A stretch of 64,000 nucleotides of DNA from CAYXVJ01 sp964558445 (GTDB lineage Bacteria; Bacillota; Clostridia; Saccharofermentanales; Fastidiosipilaceae). Both the position numbers and the translations under genes were made by a program. Shown here one piece after another: positions 49,854 through 58,423 of this stretch (position 1 is its first letter; each line of letters starts with the position of its first letter). The notes below the pieces were generated by a model. The model was not told the DNA's origin, did no database searches, and was given only the letters and a program-made list of their open reading frames with translations. The stretch lies in contig CAZLEA010000001.1 in NCBI GenBank assembly GCA_964558445.1, positions 124,001 to 188,000 on the forward strand, written 5' to 3'.

Positions 49854-51995
49854 ATGACGAACAAGAACTCAAACAACTCAGGGTCTGACAACAAGGACAA
49901 TAACAAGAAGAAGAAAAAAGATGAGATCTTCATCCCCAGACCCTTACCCAACTTCCAAGTTGGCGAATCGACAAACGAACAGAATAAACCCGCTCAGAGA
50001 AACCAGCGCTCGCGCCGTTCGGGCGGTCGCAACAACAACAGCGACGGAACAAGCAAGAAGGCCACGCCCGAGAGCCGCAAGCAGACTGCACCCGAGAACC
50101 GCAAACAGACAGCCAACAACCCAAGCAAGGCAGGGCGTGCACCCGTATCCGCCGGTCGCGGCAGAAGCAGACGCCGTAGCGGTACAAGACGTGCTGAGGT
50201 CGGTGTCGACGGTACACTTCGTCCCCTACCCCACGTGTCTCCTCAGTTCAATATCGATCATTTGAAGACATTAGGACGTCACGCTGACATGGTCTCGATT
50301 AAGACCAATACACGCACGAAGACGGCTCAGAACACACTCAAGGTCATCCCACTCGGCGGTCTCAGCGAGATCGGCAAGAACATGACCGTCTACGAATACG
50401 GCAACGATATGATCATCGTCGATGTCGGCGTTGCGTTCCCGGAAGAATATCAGCCGGGTATCGACTCCGTCATCCCCGATATGAGCTACGTCTTCCAGAA
50501 TCGTCACAAGCTTCGCGGCGTCTTCTTGACCCACGGCCACGAGGATCACATCGGATCCATCTCGTGGTTACTCAAGGAAGTAGATGTACCGGTCTATGGC
50601 CTACCCATGACGATCGAACTCGTACGCTACAAGCTTGTCGACAAGGGCGTCAAGGGGCGCGATAAGTTCCTGAAGACGGTCAAGCTAGGGTACAACAACG
50701 CTATCAAGGCAGGTGTCTTCAAGGTCGAATTCATCAACGTCAACCACTCGATCGCTGACTCGTCGGCACTCGCGCTGCATACACCCGCGGGTATTGCGCT
50801 TCACTCCGGTGACTTTAAGATCGACTATACGCCGATTCACGGTGCGCCGATCGATGTCGGTCGCTTCGCAGAACTCGGCAGACAAGGCGTCTTGCTCTTC
50901 ATGTGTGAGAGCACCAACATCGAGCATGCAGGCTTCTCCCCGTCCGAGAAGGTCGTCGGCGACATCTTCGCGTCTTACTTCGAAGAGGCGACGGGTAGGG
51001 TGATTGCCGCTACCTTTGCCTCCAATGTATCTCGCGTACAACAGCTCATCTCGGCAGCAGAACGCCAGAACCGCAAGGTGGCCCTCCTCGGACGAAGCAT
51101 GCTAAACGTGTTTCGTGCCGCAAGCCAACTCGGTTACATCGATATCAAGCCGGACACGCTGATCGACATCAATCAAGTCAACCGCTATCCGGATAACCAG
51201 ATTGCTGTCATTACGACCGGTAGCCAGGGTGAATCGATGTCCGCTCTGACCCGTATGGCCTACTCCGAGCATAGAAACGTCGAGATCAAGCCGGGAGACA
51301 CGATCATCATCTCCGCAACCCCGATCCCGGGTAACGAGAAGTCCATCTACCGCGTCATCAACGAGCTCTACAAGCGTCAGGCGACGGTCATCTATTCAGC
51401 CAACGCGGATGTACACGTTTCGGGTCACGCCTACCGCGGCGAGATCGAGCTTCTGCATCAGCTGGTGAAGCCCAAGTATTTCATACCGGGCCACGGCGAA
51501 TACCGCCATATGGCGATCCATACGGAAGTTGCCAATAAGCTCGGTCAGCCCTGGGACACGATGTATATCCTGAATAACGGTGATATCTTCGAGTGCTCCA
51601 AGGATGGTGCGCGCATCGCCGGCTATACGAATGCGGGTGCGATCATGATCGACGGTTCGCCAAGCGGCACAGTCGACCACGAGGTGCTGGATCAACGCCG
51701 CAGCCTATCCGATGACGGTGTCGTTGCGATCGCGATTGCCCTCGACAAGAAGCGAAATCGCTTGGTCGGTACACCTGTCGTCCAGACTCGCGGCTTCGTC
51801 TACGAGGCTGATACAGCCGCACTCGAGCAAGAGTGTATCCGCAGAATCAAGAACTTCGCACAGAAGGCCGAGAACAGCAAGTCCTCTCTGGAGCAGATGC
51901 TAAACTCGAGCGCTCTTCGCGATCAGATCCAGGGTCTGCTCTACAATAAGACGATGAGACGACCGGTACTCCTCTTCTCCATCATCGCCGCTTAG
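49854..51995 (+). CDS. rnj: Ribonuclease J with long basic N-terminal extension
   Basis: 5'-to-3' exo- and endoribonuclease for mRNA decay and rRNA maturation. 713 residues against about 555 in B. subtilis RNase J1. The first 150 are an extra low-complexity tail: Asn/Lys-rich (NNKKKKK), then Arg/Pro/Gln-rich with repeats of PESRKQT/PENRKQT and GRGRSRRRSGTRR. Then come the metallo-beta-lactamase domain (THGHEDHIGS at about 227), beta-CASP domain and C-terminal domain. ATG at 49854 follows GGAGGA. The tail suggests RNA or ribosome binding, as in extended actinobacterial RNase J; that role is inferred. Confidence 0.95.
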   Translation: MTNKNSNNSGSDNKDNNKKKKKDEIFIPRPLPNFQVGESTNEQNKPAQRNQRSRRSGGRNNNSDGTSKKATPESRKQTAPENRKQTANNPSKAGRAPVSAGRGRSRRRSGTRRAEVGVDGTLRPLPHVSPQFNIDHLKTLGRHADMVSIKTNTRTKTAQNTLKVIPLGGLSEIGKNMTVYEYGNDMIIVDVGVAFPEEYQPGIDSVIPDMSYVFQNRHKLRGVFLTHGHEDHIGSISWLLKEVDVPVYGLPMTIELVRYKLVDKGVKGRDKFLKTVKLGYNNAIKAGVFKVEFINVNHSIADSSALALHTPAGIALHSGDFKIDYTPIHGAPIDVGRFAELGRQGVLLFMCESTNIEHAGFSPSEKVVGDIFASYFEEATGRVIAATFASNVSRVQQLISAAERQNRKVALLGRSMLNVFRAASQLGYIDIKPDTLIDINQVNRYPDNQIAVITTGSQGESMSALTRMAYSEHRNVEIKPGDTIIISATPIPGNEKSIYRVINELYKRQATVIYSANADVHVSGHAYRGEIELLHQLVKPKYFIPGHGEYRHMAIHTEVANKLGQPWDTMYILNNGDIFECSKDGARIAGYTNAGAIMIDGSPSGTVDHEVLDQRRSLSDDGVVAIAIALDKKRNRLVGTPVVQTRGFVYEADTAALEQECIRRIKNFAQKAENSKSSLEQMLNSSALRDQIQGLLYNKTMRRPVLLFSIIAA

Positions 51996-52031
51996 AACTA
52001 CAAGGCCGACAACTATTTGCAACTAAGAAAC

Positions 52032-52074
52032 AGACTCCCCGCAATGGATCGTAAGGATCCGCTGCAGGGAGTCT
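52032..52074. terminator. Bidirectional terminator between RNase J and proS
   Basis: Perfect AGACTCCC/GGGAGTCT outer stem with inner GCA/TGC and GGATC/GATCC stems. It is followed by TCATTTGTG on the plus strand and GTTTCTTAGTT on the minus strand and separates convergent genes. Confidence 0.75.
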
Positions 52075-52109
52075 TCATTTGTGTGCTTGCTTCGTACAGG
52101 CGTACCGGC

Positions 52110-53801
52110 TTAGGCGAACAGCTCCTCGACATAGGACAAGACCTGACCGACTTCAAGCAAGTCGACTTGATCCGTACCGTTAATCTTGGCTTCAACCTTA
52201 CCGTCCTTGATATCGCGGCCGATCGTGATGCGTAGATAGGCACCGATCAGCTCCATATCGTTGAACTTGATGCCGGCGCGCTCGTCTCGGTCATCCAAGA
52301 TGACATCGTAGCCTCGGGCTTCGAGTGCTTGGTAGAGTTCCTCTGCGGCCTCCATCTGCTCCTGGTTCTTCACGTTGATCGGGACCAAGGCGACTTGGAT
52401 CGGTGCGACCGACTTCGGCCAGACGATGCCCTTCTCGTTGTGATTCTGCTCTACGATAGCAGCCAAACAGCGACCGGGGCCGATGCCGTAAGAACCCATC
52501 ACGACAGGCTTCAAGTCATTATTCGCGTCTGCGTAATACAGATCCATCGCCTTCGCGTACTTGTCGCCGAGCTTGAAGGTGTTACCGATCTCGATACCGC
52601 GCTTGAAGGTGACAGGGCCTGCTCCGTTCTCACAGATATCGCCTTCGACGATCTCTCTGATATCGGCCAAGTGATCCGTCTTGAAGTCTTCCATGTTGAC
52701 GTTGATGATGTGCTTGTCTTGCTCATTTGCACCCACGGTGAAGTTCTTGAGCAAATCGACCTCTTGGTCAACAATCACAGGGATCTCGAGACCGATGGGG
52801 CCAGCAAACCCGACCGGCGCGTTTGTGACCGTCTCAACCACGTGAGGCGGTGCCATCTCAATCTCGCTCTTGCCAAGTAGCTTCATGGCCTTCGTCTCGT
52901 TTAGCTCATGATCGCCACGCAGCAAGAAGGCATAGGGCTCTCCATCTAGCAAATAGATCAAGGTCTTCACGAATTGTGTCTTGTCTTGCTTGAGGAAGGC
53001 CGAGACTTCTTCAATCGTCTTCGCGTTCGGCGTATCGACTACTTCCTTGGTGAGATGCTCTTCAGTCGATCGCTCTCTTGTCGGGATGCACTTCGCAACC
53101 TCGAGATTCGCCGCATAACCGGATGTCTCATGCACAACCAGTATGTCCTCGCCGATCGGGCTGAGTGCCTGGAATTCTTCCGAGAGCAAGCCGCCCATCA
53201 CGCCGGTGTCGGCCGTGACGATGACATAATCCAGGCCCATGCGATCGAACGAGCGCTTGTACGCATCGAACATCGCCTGGTAAGCCGTATCGAGGCCGTC
53301 CAGATCCGTATCGAAGGTATAAGCATCCTTCATCGTGAACTCGCGTACGCGGATCAGGCCGAAACGAGGGCGGGGCTCGTCACGAAACTTCGTTTGGAAT
53401 TGATAGAGGCTGACCGGCATATCCTTATACGAACGAATCATCATCTTGGCTGCAGAAGCGAAGAGCTCCTCGTGTGTCGGTCCCAAAACAAAGGGTCTGT
53501 CGAAACGATCCCTCAGGGAGAACATACTGTTACCAAATGATTCGCGGCGACCCGAACTGATATAGACGTCCTCGGGGATCAAGGCCGGCATCGACACCTC
53601 TTGGCTCTCGATCGCGTTCATCTCTTCGCGGATAATTCCCTCGATCTTGGCCATCGCCTTCAGCCCTAGCGGCATCAGCATATAAACGCCGGACGACGAC
53701 TTCTTGATCATACCGGCTCTTACGAGCAGATTACCGCTGGCGGAATCCTCATCCTTCACATCTTCGCGAAGCGTATAAAAAAAGGCCTTACTTAACCTCA
53801 T
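52110..53801 (-). CDS. proS: Prolyl-tRNA synthetase (bacterial type)
   Basis: Charges tRNA-Pro and edits Ala-tRNA-Pro. 563 residues: class II motif 2 (RDEPRPRFGLIRVREFTMKDA), an inserted YbaK-like editing domain at about 225-375 (with FVKTLIYLLDGEPYAFLLRGDHELNE), motif 3 (GSYGIGPGRCLAAIVEQ) and the C-terminal anticodon domain. The ATG at 53801 follows AAGGAAGAG; the upstream ATG seven codons earlier lies on the ribosome site. No T-box leader is seen. Confidence 0.96.
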   Translation of the reverse strand: MRLSKAFFYTLREDVKDEDSASGNLLVRAGMIKKSSSGVYMLMPLGLKAMAKIEGIIREEMNAIESQEVSMPALIPEDVYISSGRRESFGNSMFSLRDRFDRPFVLGPTHEELFASAAKMMIRSYKDMPVSLYQFQTKFRDEPRPRFGLIRVREFTMKDAYTFDTDLDGLDTAYQAMFDAYKRSFDRMGLDYVIVTADTGVMGGLLSEEFQALSPIGEDILVVHETSGYAANLEVAKCIPTRERSTEEHLTKEVVDTPNAKTIEEVSAFLKQDKTQFVKTLIYLLDGEPYAFLLRGDHELNETKAMKLLGKSEIEMAPPHVVETVTNAPVGFAGPIGLEIPVIVDQEVDLLKNFTVGANEQDKHIINVNMEDFKTDHLADIREIVEGDICENGAGPVTFKRGIEIGNTFKLGDKYAKAMDLYYADANNDLKPVVMGSYGIGPGRCLAAIVEQNHNEKGIVWPKSVAPIQVALVPINVKNQEQMEAAEELYQALEARGYDVILDDRDERAGIKFNDMELIGAYLRITIGRDIKDGKVEAKINGTDQVDLLEVGQVLSYVEELFA

Positions 53802-53892
53802 AACTCTTCCTTCTTCCTTCACATTGATAACAGCTATTGTACCATGCTTTGGCCACAGACCCTACACCCCTAGTCATTTAAGCCAAGCCAAG

Positions 53893-53928
53893 AGCCTCCG
53901 GAAACCTATACAAATCTCCGAAGGCTCA
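53893..53928. terminator. Hairpin after fabG
   Basis: Eleven-base-pair stem with one wobble (53893-53903 with 53918-53928) 45 bases past the fabG stop. The T tract is poor, so termination strength is uncertain. Confidence 0.5.
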
Positions 53929-53969
53929 AACCTGTATTTATCTTAGATAGGCAGTAAGCTAAGCTAGCC

Positions 53970-54710
53970 TTAGGGCATCACAAGGCCGCCGTTGGGCGAC
54001 ACAGTCTGACCGGTCATATAATTGGACTTGATGAGGAATTCCATGGTATATGCAATCTCTTCAACTTCACCGATCTCTCCCATCGGGATCGACTGCTTCA
54101 AGGCAGCGACCTGATCCTGGTCCACGCCGCGAAGCATATCGGTCCAGATCATACCGGGTGCGATTGCGTTGATGCGAATACCTAGCTTACCGTATTCCAT
54201 CGCCAGACTGCGAGTTAAGCCGATGACACCGGACTTAGAGGCACAGTAGTCGCCTTGGTATGCGACGCCCATCAGTCCACCGACAGACGAGATATTGATG
54301 ATGTTACCGGACTTGTTCTCCACCATGTAAGGCAGAACCAAACGGCACATATGCAGGTTGCTCATCAAGTTGATGTTCATGAGCCACTCATAATCCTTGT
54401 GATCCATCTCATGGAAGGCCATATTATTTGTGACGCCTGCGTTGTTAACGAGGACATCCACCTGCTTACCGAAGGTCTCGACAGCGAAATCAACGATCTT
54501 CTTGCAGCTCTCGTAAGTTGAGACGTCTGCCTGAATCGTAGCCACCTTCGACTTACCGCCTGCTTCGATCTTCTCCTTGATCTCGTCACAGAGCTGCTTC
54601 GAGCTGTCGCTGTTGTAATTGATGACGACGTTATAGCCGAGCTCACCCAAGCGATAGACCATCGCCGCTCCGATACCTCTGGAACCACCGGTAACAATTG
54701 CTGTTTTCAT
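53970..54710 (-). CDS. fabG: Short-chain dehydrogenase, 3-oxoacyl-ACP reductase-like
   Basis: NADP(H)-dependent reductase of the SDR family, 246 residues, with TGGSRGIG at the nucleotide fold, NNAG, the catalytic serine in INISSVGG and the YxxxK pair in YCASKSG, ending NGGLVMP. The best match by pattern is FabG/PhaB-type acetoacetyl or oxoacyl reductase. It is not in a fab operon: proS is downstream and nrdJ upstream, each with its own terminator. The role could therefore be fatty acid synthesis or reduction of another ketone; gene symbol tentative. ATG at 54710 follows GAAGGAGA. Confidence 0.8.
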   Translation of the reverse strand: MKTAIVTGGSRGIGAAMVYRLGELGYNVVINYNSDSSKQLCDEIKEKIEAGGKSKVATIQADVSTYESCKKIVDFAVETFGKQVDVLVNNAGVTNNMAFHEMDHKDYEWLMNINLMSNLHMCRLVLPYMVENKSGNIINISSVGGLMGVAYQGDYCASKSGVIGLTRSLAMEYGKLGIRINAIAPGMIWTDMLRGVDQDQVAALKQSIPMGEIGEVEEIAYTMEFLIKSNYMTGQTVSPNGGLVMP

Positions 54711-55014
54711 GATTGATCTCCTTCACAATGCTGTATTAGTAACTATTTATCGATAATTATAACACGATATAAGAATCCATGAACCGTACTGAGCTCCTCT
54801 AAGTCAAATTCTCTACTCTGACGAGAAATCCACTATATGTGGACAGCCTATCATCTTATAATCGAAGAGATGACTACATAATGTAGCGATTATCCCTTTG
54901 GCAGCTTAGTCTCTACCCAAACGTGAAGGAAGCCCGACTCATCCGAGTCGGGCCTCACATCCATCCATTCTATTCTCTTGTATCACCGGTATCTCATCCG
55001 ATGATCTCTCGAAA
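54711..55014. promoter_or_regulatory. Space between nrdJ and fabG: fabG promoter and odd palindrome
   Basis: Minus-strand extended -10 TGTTATAAT at 54756-54764, about 45 bases before fabG. Farther up, CCACTATATGTGG at 54830-54842 shares CACTATAT with the NrdR boxes of nrdJ but is less symmetric. The nrdJ terminator occupies 54932-54953. No gene seen. Confidence 0.4.
54932..54953 (-). terminator. Terminator of nrdJ
   Basis: Perfect nine-base-pair stem GCCCGACTC/GAGTCGGGC with a four-base loop, followed by TTCCTTCACGTTT on the minus strand, about 60 bases past the nrdJ stop. Confidence 0.7.
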
Positions 55015-58000
55015 CTAAGAGCAGCCCGTTGTCGTACCGCAATCCATACAGACGTAACACGTTCCGTTCTGAATCATGCGCGGACTCGAGCAACTCGAGC
55101 ACAACGTACCGTCATAAACTCGCTCGCCATGTCTCGCGGCTTCGAGAGCAGCCTCATGGATGAAGGACTGACCGAAGAGGTCTTGCGTAATCTCTTCTGC
55201 CAGCTCTGTCGCCTCGGCAAGCTTCGCCTTCGACTGATTCTCCTTGCTCACTTGAAGCTCATACGCAAGCAGCGGAGGCATCGGAATCTCCGCGTCCTCA
55301 GGCTTGACCTGCGTACGACTGAAGTCACCGAGCTCGATATCAATAATCTTACTGATCAAGTCTGAGATTGAACTGGCATACTTGATGTACGGATGACGCT
55401 GGACGAAGCCGTAGGGCTCGTAGCGCTGACCACGAAGCATCTTCGCGATGTTCCACGCCGGGATCTTGTATTGCAGCATCACGGAGATCGTCTTGGACAA
55501 GGAGTTCAGGAGACCCATAATCGTCGTCCCTTCACGATCCGTCGTGATATAGATCTCCGAGATCTCACCGTGCTCGTTTCGATTTACCGTCGTGTAGATC
55601 TTCACATCGTCGATCTGTGCCGGATGCGTATGTCCGGAGCGAATACCTGTTAACTTCACACGCTTGGATCCCGAGGAGAGATCAACGGTCGCCGGCGGTG
55701 CCGCTGACAGCGATTGCATGGCGGGCTTCTCGCCGGACTTCGCATACAANNNNNNNNNNNNNNNNNNNNNNNNNNNNNNNNNNNNNNNNNNNNNNNNNNN
55801 NNNNNNNNNNNNNNNNNNNNNNNNNNNNNNNNNNNNNNNNNNNNNNNNNGTCTTCGAGATGGCACCCGTGACAAACGGCTGCAGCGCGGCAACCATCAGA
55901 ACATGACCCATCGGCGCGATATAACGCTTGCCCGTACCGGCCGTATTCGCCGTATCGAAGACCGGGTAGTGCTCCTCCTTCAGGTAGGGTGCACCCTCGA
56001 TCTTACCGTCGATGATCATACCGTGCTCGTCCTTCTTACCCACGTAGTCGACGATCGCCTCGATCTCTTCCCCGCCGTAACCCAGATTCTTCAGCGCCAG
56101 CGGAATCAGCGGATTGGCGAGTACCATGTGCCCACCGCCAACAAGCTTCTTATAGGAGATATGAGAGAAGAAGGGCTCGATGGAGGTCGAGTCACAATCC
56201 ATAGCAAAGGATATCGTACCCGTCGGCGCCATCACCGAAACCTGTGCATTTCGGTACCCGTAGTTCTCGCCGAGTTCCACCGCACCATGCCATGCGCTGA
56301 CCACCGCCTCACTCAAATCGGCAGCATCCAAATCGGCCAGAGCCTCCGCATCCAGACGATACGGCTTATAGCTCAGGTCCTCATAAGCGTCCGTTCGTGC
56401 ACCCGACGCTCTCGCATGATTACGGATGACCCGCTTCATGTGGTCCTTGTTCAGCTCGTAAGCGGGGAAGGCACCGATCTGTTTAGCCATCAAGGCGGAG
56501 ACCTGGTAACTTCTGCCGGTCAGGAGCGAGATCAATGCAGCAGAGTACTGCCTCGCCTCATCGGAGTCGTAGGGCATGCCCTTGACCATCAGGAGCGATC
56601 CGAGGTTAGCAACACCGAGTCCCGTTGTGCGGAATACCTCGGTACGGCGAGCGATATCTGCGGTCGGGAACTGCCCCCAATTGATCGACGCCTCGAGCAC
56701 AAGCTGCACCAAGTCGATATAGTGTGCGTAACCGTCAAGGTCGAAGACATCCTCGTCCGGATCGTAGAAGGCGTAGAGATTCAAGGAAGCAAGGTTACAG
56801 CTCGTATCGTCCAAGAAGGCATATTCGCCACAAGGATTCGTCGAGTTCAACCGGTTATGCGGCGCCCAGAGCTCACCGTCTTCGCCTGCGGGGCAGGTGT
56901 GCCACTGATTAAATGTATCTGTGAATTGGGGCGCGGGATCCGCACAGCGCCAAGCCGATTGATTGAACTTCTCCCAGAGATCACGGACCTTGATCTCGCG
57001 ATTGACAGAATCGTCTATACGACCGACAAGCTCGATAACCGCATCCGGTTCCATCTCGAGCAGATCGACCTTCTTCATAAACTCGTCGTTGATCCGTAGC
57101 GAGTTATTCGAATTCTGACCCGAAACCGTGTTATATGCCTCACCGTCGATGCTGCTGTCGTAGCCCATCTTCGAGAGCGCCCAGACCTTGTCCTCTTCCT
57201 TCGCCTTCCAGGTGATGAAGGTCTCGATCTCGGGATGGTCGATGTCCAGACAGACCATCTTCGCCGCACGTCTCGTCGTACCACCGGACTTGATCGCCCC
57301 TGCATTGCGGTCCAGGCCGCGCAGGAAGCTCATCAGACCGGAGGACTGTCCGCCGCCGGAGAGCCGTTCACCCTCCGCCCTAATCTGGGAGAAGTTCGAA
57401 CCCGTACCGGAGCCGCCCTTGAACAGCTTCGTCTCCGTCACATACTGCTCCGAGATGGAGTGCTCGCCAAGCAGTTGATCGCGGACGGACACGATGAAGC
57501 AAGCAGAAGCCTGTGTGCGCGTATAATCGTCTTCTGCTTGGACGACTTGCCCCTCCAACTTATCCCAATAGTAGTTGCCCGCACCGGTGCCGGCGATGCC
57601 GTAAGCACGCTTCAAGCCGGTATTAAACCACTGCGGCGAGTTTGGTGCATAGAGTTGGGCCAGGAGACCGTAGACCAGCTCGTCGTAGAGAATTTGGCTC
57701 TGCTCGCCCTCATCGATCAACTCTTCTTCCACAAGTGAGGCGACCCAGAAGTCCACCATGCGGTGAGCCACTTGGCGCATCGAGGTCTCGTAACCGGGCG
57801 CACCCGGCAGACCGGCCTTGCGGAAATACTTGGAGGCGATGATATCGACCGAATTCTGTGAATAAGAAACAGGGAATTCCAAGTCGGGCATATCCACCAA
57901 GACCTTACCGGTCTTGTAGTCCGTCGTTAACACATCGCGCTTGGCCCACTCGAACAGATCATAGACCGTCTTATCCGATTGCCCCTCCAGTTCCTTCGTA

Positions 58001-58083
58001 TAATAACGAACGACTACATCCCCGATGCGCTCGGGCTTACCGAGTATATTCGGGTAGACACCACTTGTCTTCTGCTTCGCCAT
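55015..58083 (-). CDS. nrdJ: Adenosylcobalamin-dependent (class II) ribonucleotide reductase (with assembly gap)
   Basis: Makes deoxyribonucleotides with a B12-derived radical, working with or without oxygen. About 1022 residues including 34 unknown at the N run. Visible: the first redox cysteine region SACFIVSV, the conserved IKSGGTTRRAAKMVCLDIDHPEIE, the radical-site loop NPCGEYAFLDDTSCNLASLNL, APTGTISFAMDCDSTSIEP, VTGAISK before the gap, and a C-terminal zinc ribbon (CSSCSS, CYVCMDCGTTTGCS) as in long NrdJ enzymes. The ATG at 58083 follows GGAGG by eight bases; an ATG five codons earlier has no site. Controlled by paired NrdR boxes. No B12 riboswitch in the short leader. Confidence 0.96.
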   Translation of the reverse strand: MAKQKTSGVYPNILGKPERIGDVVVRYYTKELEGQSDKTVYDLFEWAKRDVLTTDYKTGKVLVDMPDLEFPVSYSQNSVDIIASKYFRKAGLPGAPGYETSMRQVAHRMVDFWVASLVEEELIDEGEQSQILYDELVYGLLAQLYAPNSPQWFNTGLKRAYGIAGTGAGNYYWDKLEGQVVQAEDDYTRTQASACFIVSVRDQLLGEHSISEQYVTETKLFKGGSGTGSNFSQIRAEGERLSGGGQSSGLMSFLRGLDRNAGAIKSGGTTRRAAKMVCLDIDHPEIETFITWKAKEEDKVWALSKMGYDSSIDGEAYNTVSGQNSNNSLRINDEFMKKVDLLEMEPDAVIELVGRIDDSVNREIKVRDLWEKFNQSAWRCADPAPQFTDTFNQWHTCPAGEDGELWAPHNRLNSTNPCGEYAFLDDTSCNLASLNLYAFYDPDEDVFDLDGYAHYIDLVQLVLEASINWGQFPTADIARRTEVFRTTGLGVANLGSLLMVKGMPYDSDEARQYSAALISLLTGRSYQVSALMAKQIGAFPAYELNKDHMKRVIRNHARASGARTDAYEDLSYKPYRLDAEALADLDAADLSEAVVSAWHGAVELGENYGYRNAQVSVMAPTGTISFAMDCDSTSIEPFFSHISYKKLVGGGHMVLANPLIPLALKNLGYGGEEIEAIVDYVGKKDEHGMIIDGKIEGAPYLKEEHYPVFDTANTAGTGKRYIAPMGHVLMVAALQPFVTGAISKXXXXXXXXXXXXXXXXXXXXXXXXXXXXXXXXXXLYAKSGEKPAMQSLSAAPPATVDLSSGSKRVKLTGIRSGHTHPAQIDDVKIYTTVNRNEHGEISEIYITTDREGTTIMGLLNSLSKTISVMLQYKIPAWNIAKMLRGQRYEPYGFVQRHPYIKYASSISDLISKIIDIELGDFSRTQVKPEDAEIPMPPLLAYELQVSKENQSKAKLAEATELAEEITQDLFGQSFIHEAALEAARHGERVYDGTLCSSCSSPRMIQNGTCYVCMDCGTTTGCS
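55750..55849. other. Scaffold gap of 100 N inside nrdJ
   Basis: Exactly 100 N after VTGAISK. In other NrdJ proteins about 30-35 residues follow before the LYR-type segment matched here by LYAKSGEK, so the length shown is near the truth. The flanks are not duplicated. Confidence 0.98.
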
Positions 58084-58132
58084 CTTCTGTTCCTCCATCT
58101 ATATCTGCTAAATAAATCGTGATTCCAGCTCT

Positions 58133-58169
58133 TGTCAGATGCTATTTATCATAGACGGAGCATCTGACA
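58133..58169. promoter_or_regulatory. Ten-base-arm inverted repeat across the nrdJ -10 box
   Basis: TGTCAGATGC (58133-58142) and GCATCTGACA (58160-58169) are perfect complements 17 bases apart, centred on the -10 region of the nrdJ promoter. It spans the spacer and start site, so it acts on DNA rather than as an RNA hairpin. No regulator is identified. Confidence 0.6.
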
Positions 58170-58176
58170 CTGTCAA
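58148..58176 (-). promoter_or_regulatory. Strong sigma-A promoter of nrdJ
   Basis: Minus strand: TTGACA (58171-58176), 17 bases, TATGAT (58148-58153). Predicted start about 58141, giving a leader of about 58 bases. Confidence 0.8.
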
Positions 58177-58184
58177 GGCAAACC

Positions 58185-58196
58185 ACTATATATAGT
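58185..58196. promoter_or_regulatory. NrdR box, proximal
   Basis: Perfect palindrome ACTATATATAGT nine bases upstream of the nrdJ -35. It matches the core of the NrdR consensus (palindromic, AT-rich, ACWATATATWGT-like). Confidence 0.78.
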
Positions 58197-58215
58197 CATA
58201 TTTGCTCGAAAGATT

Positions 58216-58227
58216 ACTATATATAGT
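58216..58227. promoter_or_regulatory. NrdR box, distal
   Basis: Second identical ACTATATATAGT, 31 bases (about three helical turns) from the first, the spacing known for paired NrdR boxes. Confidence 0.78.
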
Positions 58228-58358
58228 ATACACACTGAATTTATCGTATTCTCATACTATCTTGGCAAACGACTGAATCAAGCCATTATGCCACACGGGC
58301 TTGAGGCGAAGTTATATGACGTATAGACATTAGGCCTTACGAATCTCCAAAATGAATA

Positions 58359-58396
58359 AAGGGCTTATAATCGATGCATCTCGACTCTAAGCCCTT
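58359..58396 (-). terminator. Terminator of recJ-rel
   Basis: Perfect AAGGGCTTA/TAAGCCCTT stem with an inner TCGA/TCGA pairing, then TTATTCATTTTGG on the minus strand, 28 bases past the rel stop. Confidence 0.7.
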
Positions 58397-58423
58397 CATA
58401 TACAAAAGAATAGGTGGAATGTA

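Noticed and set aside
55714..57099. A 461-residue open frame on the plus strand opposite nrdJ
   Set aside because: It passes through the N run and opposes a strongly conserved gene; no family pattern or ribosome site.
58084..58132. A cobalamin riboswitch before nrdJ
   Set aside because: The predicted leader is only about 58 bases, far too short, and shows no B12-box.
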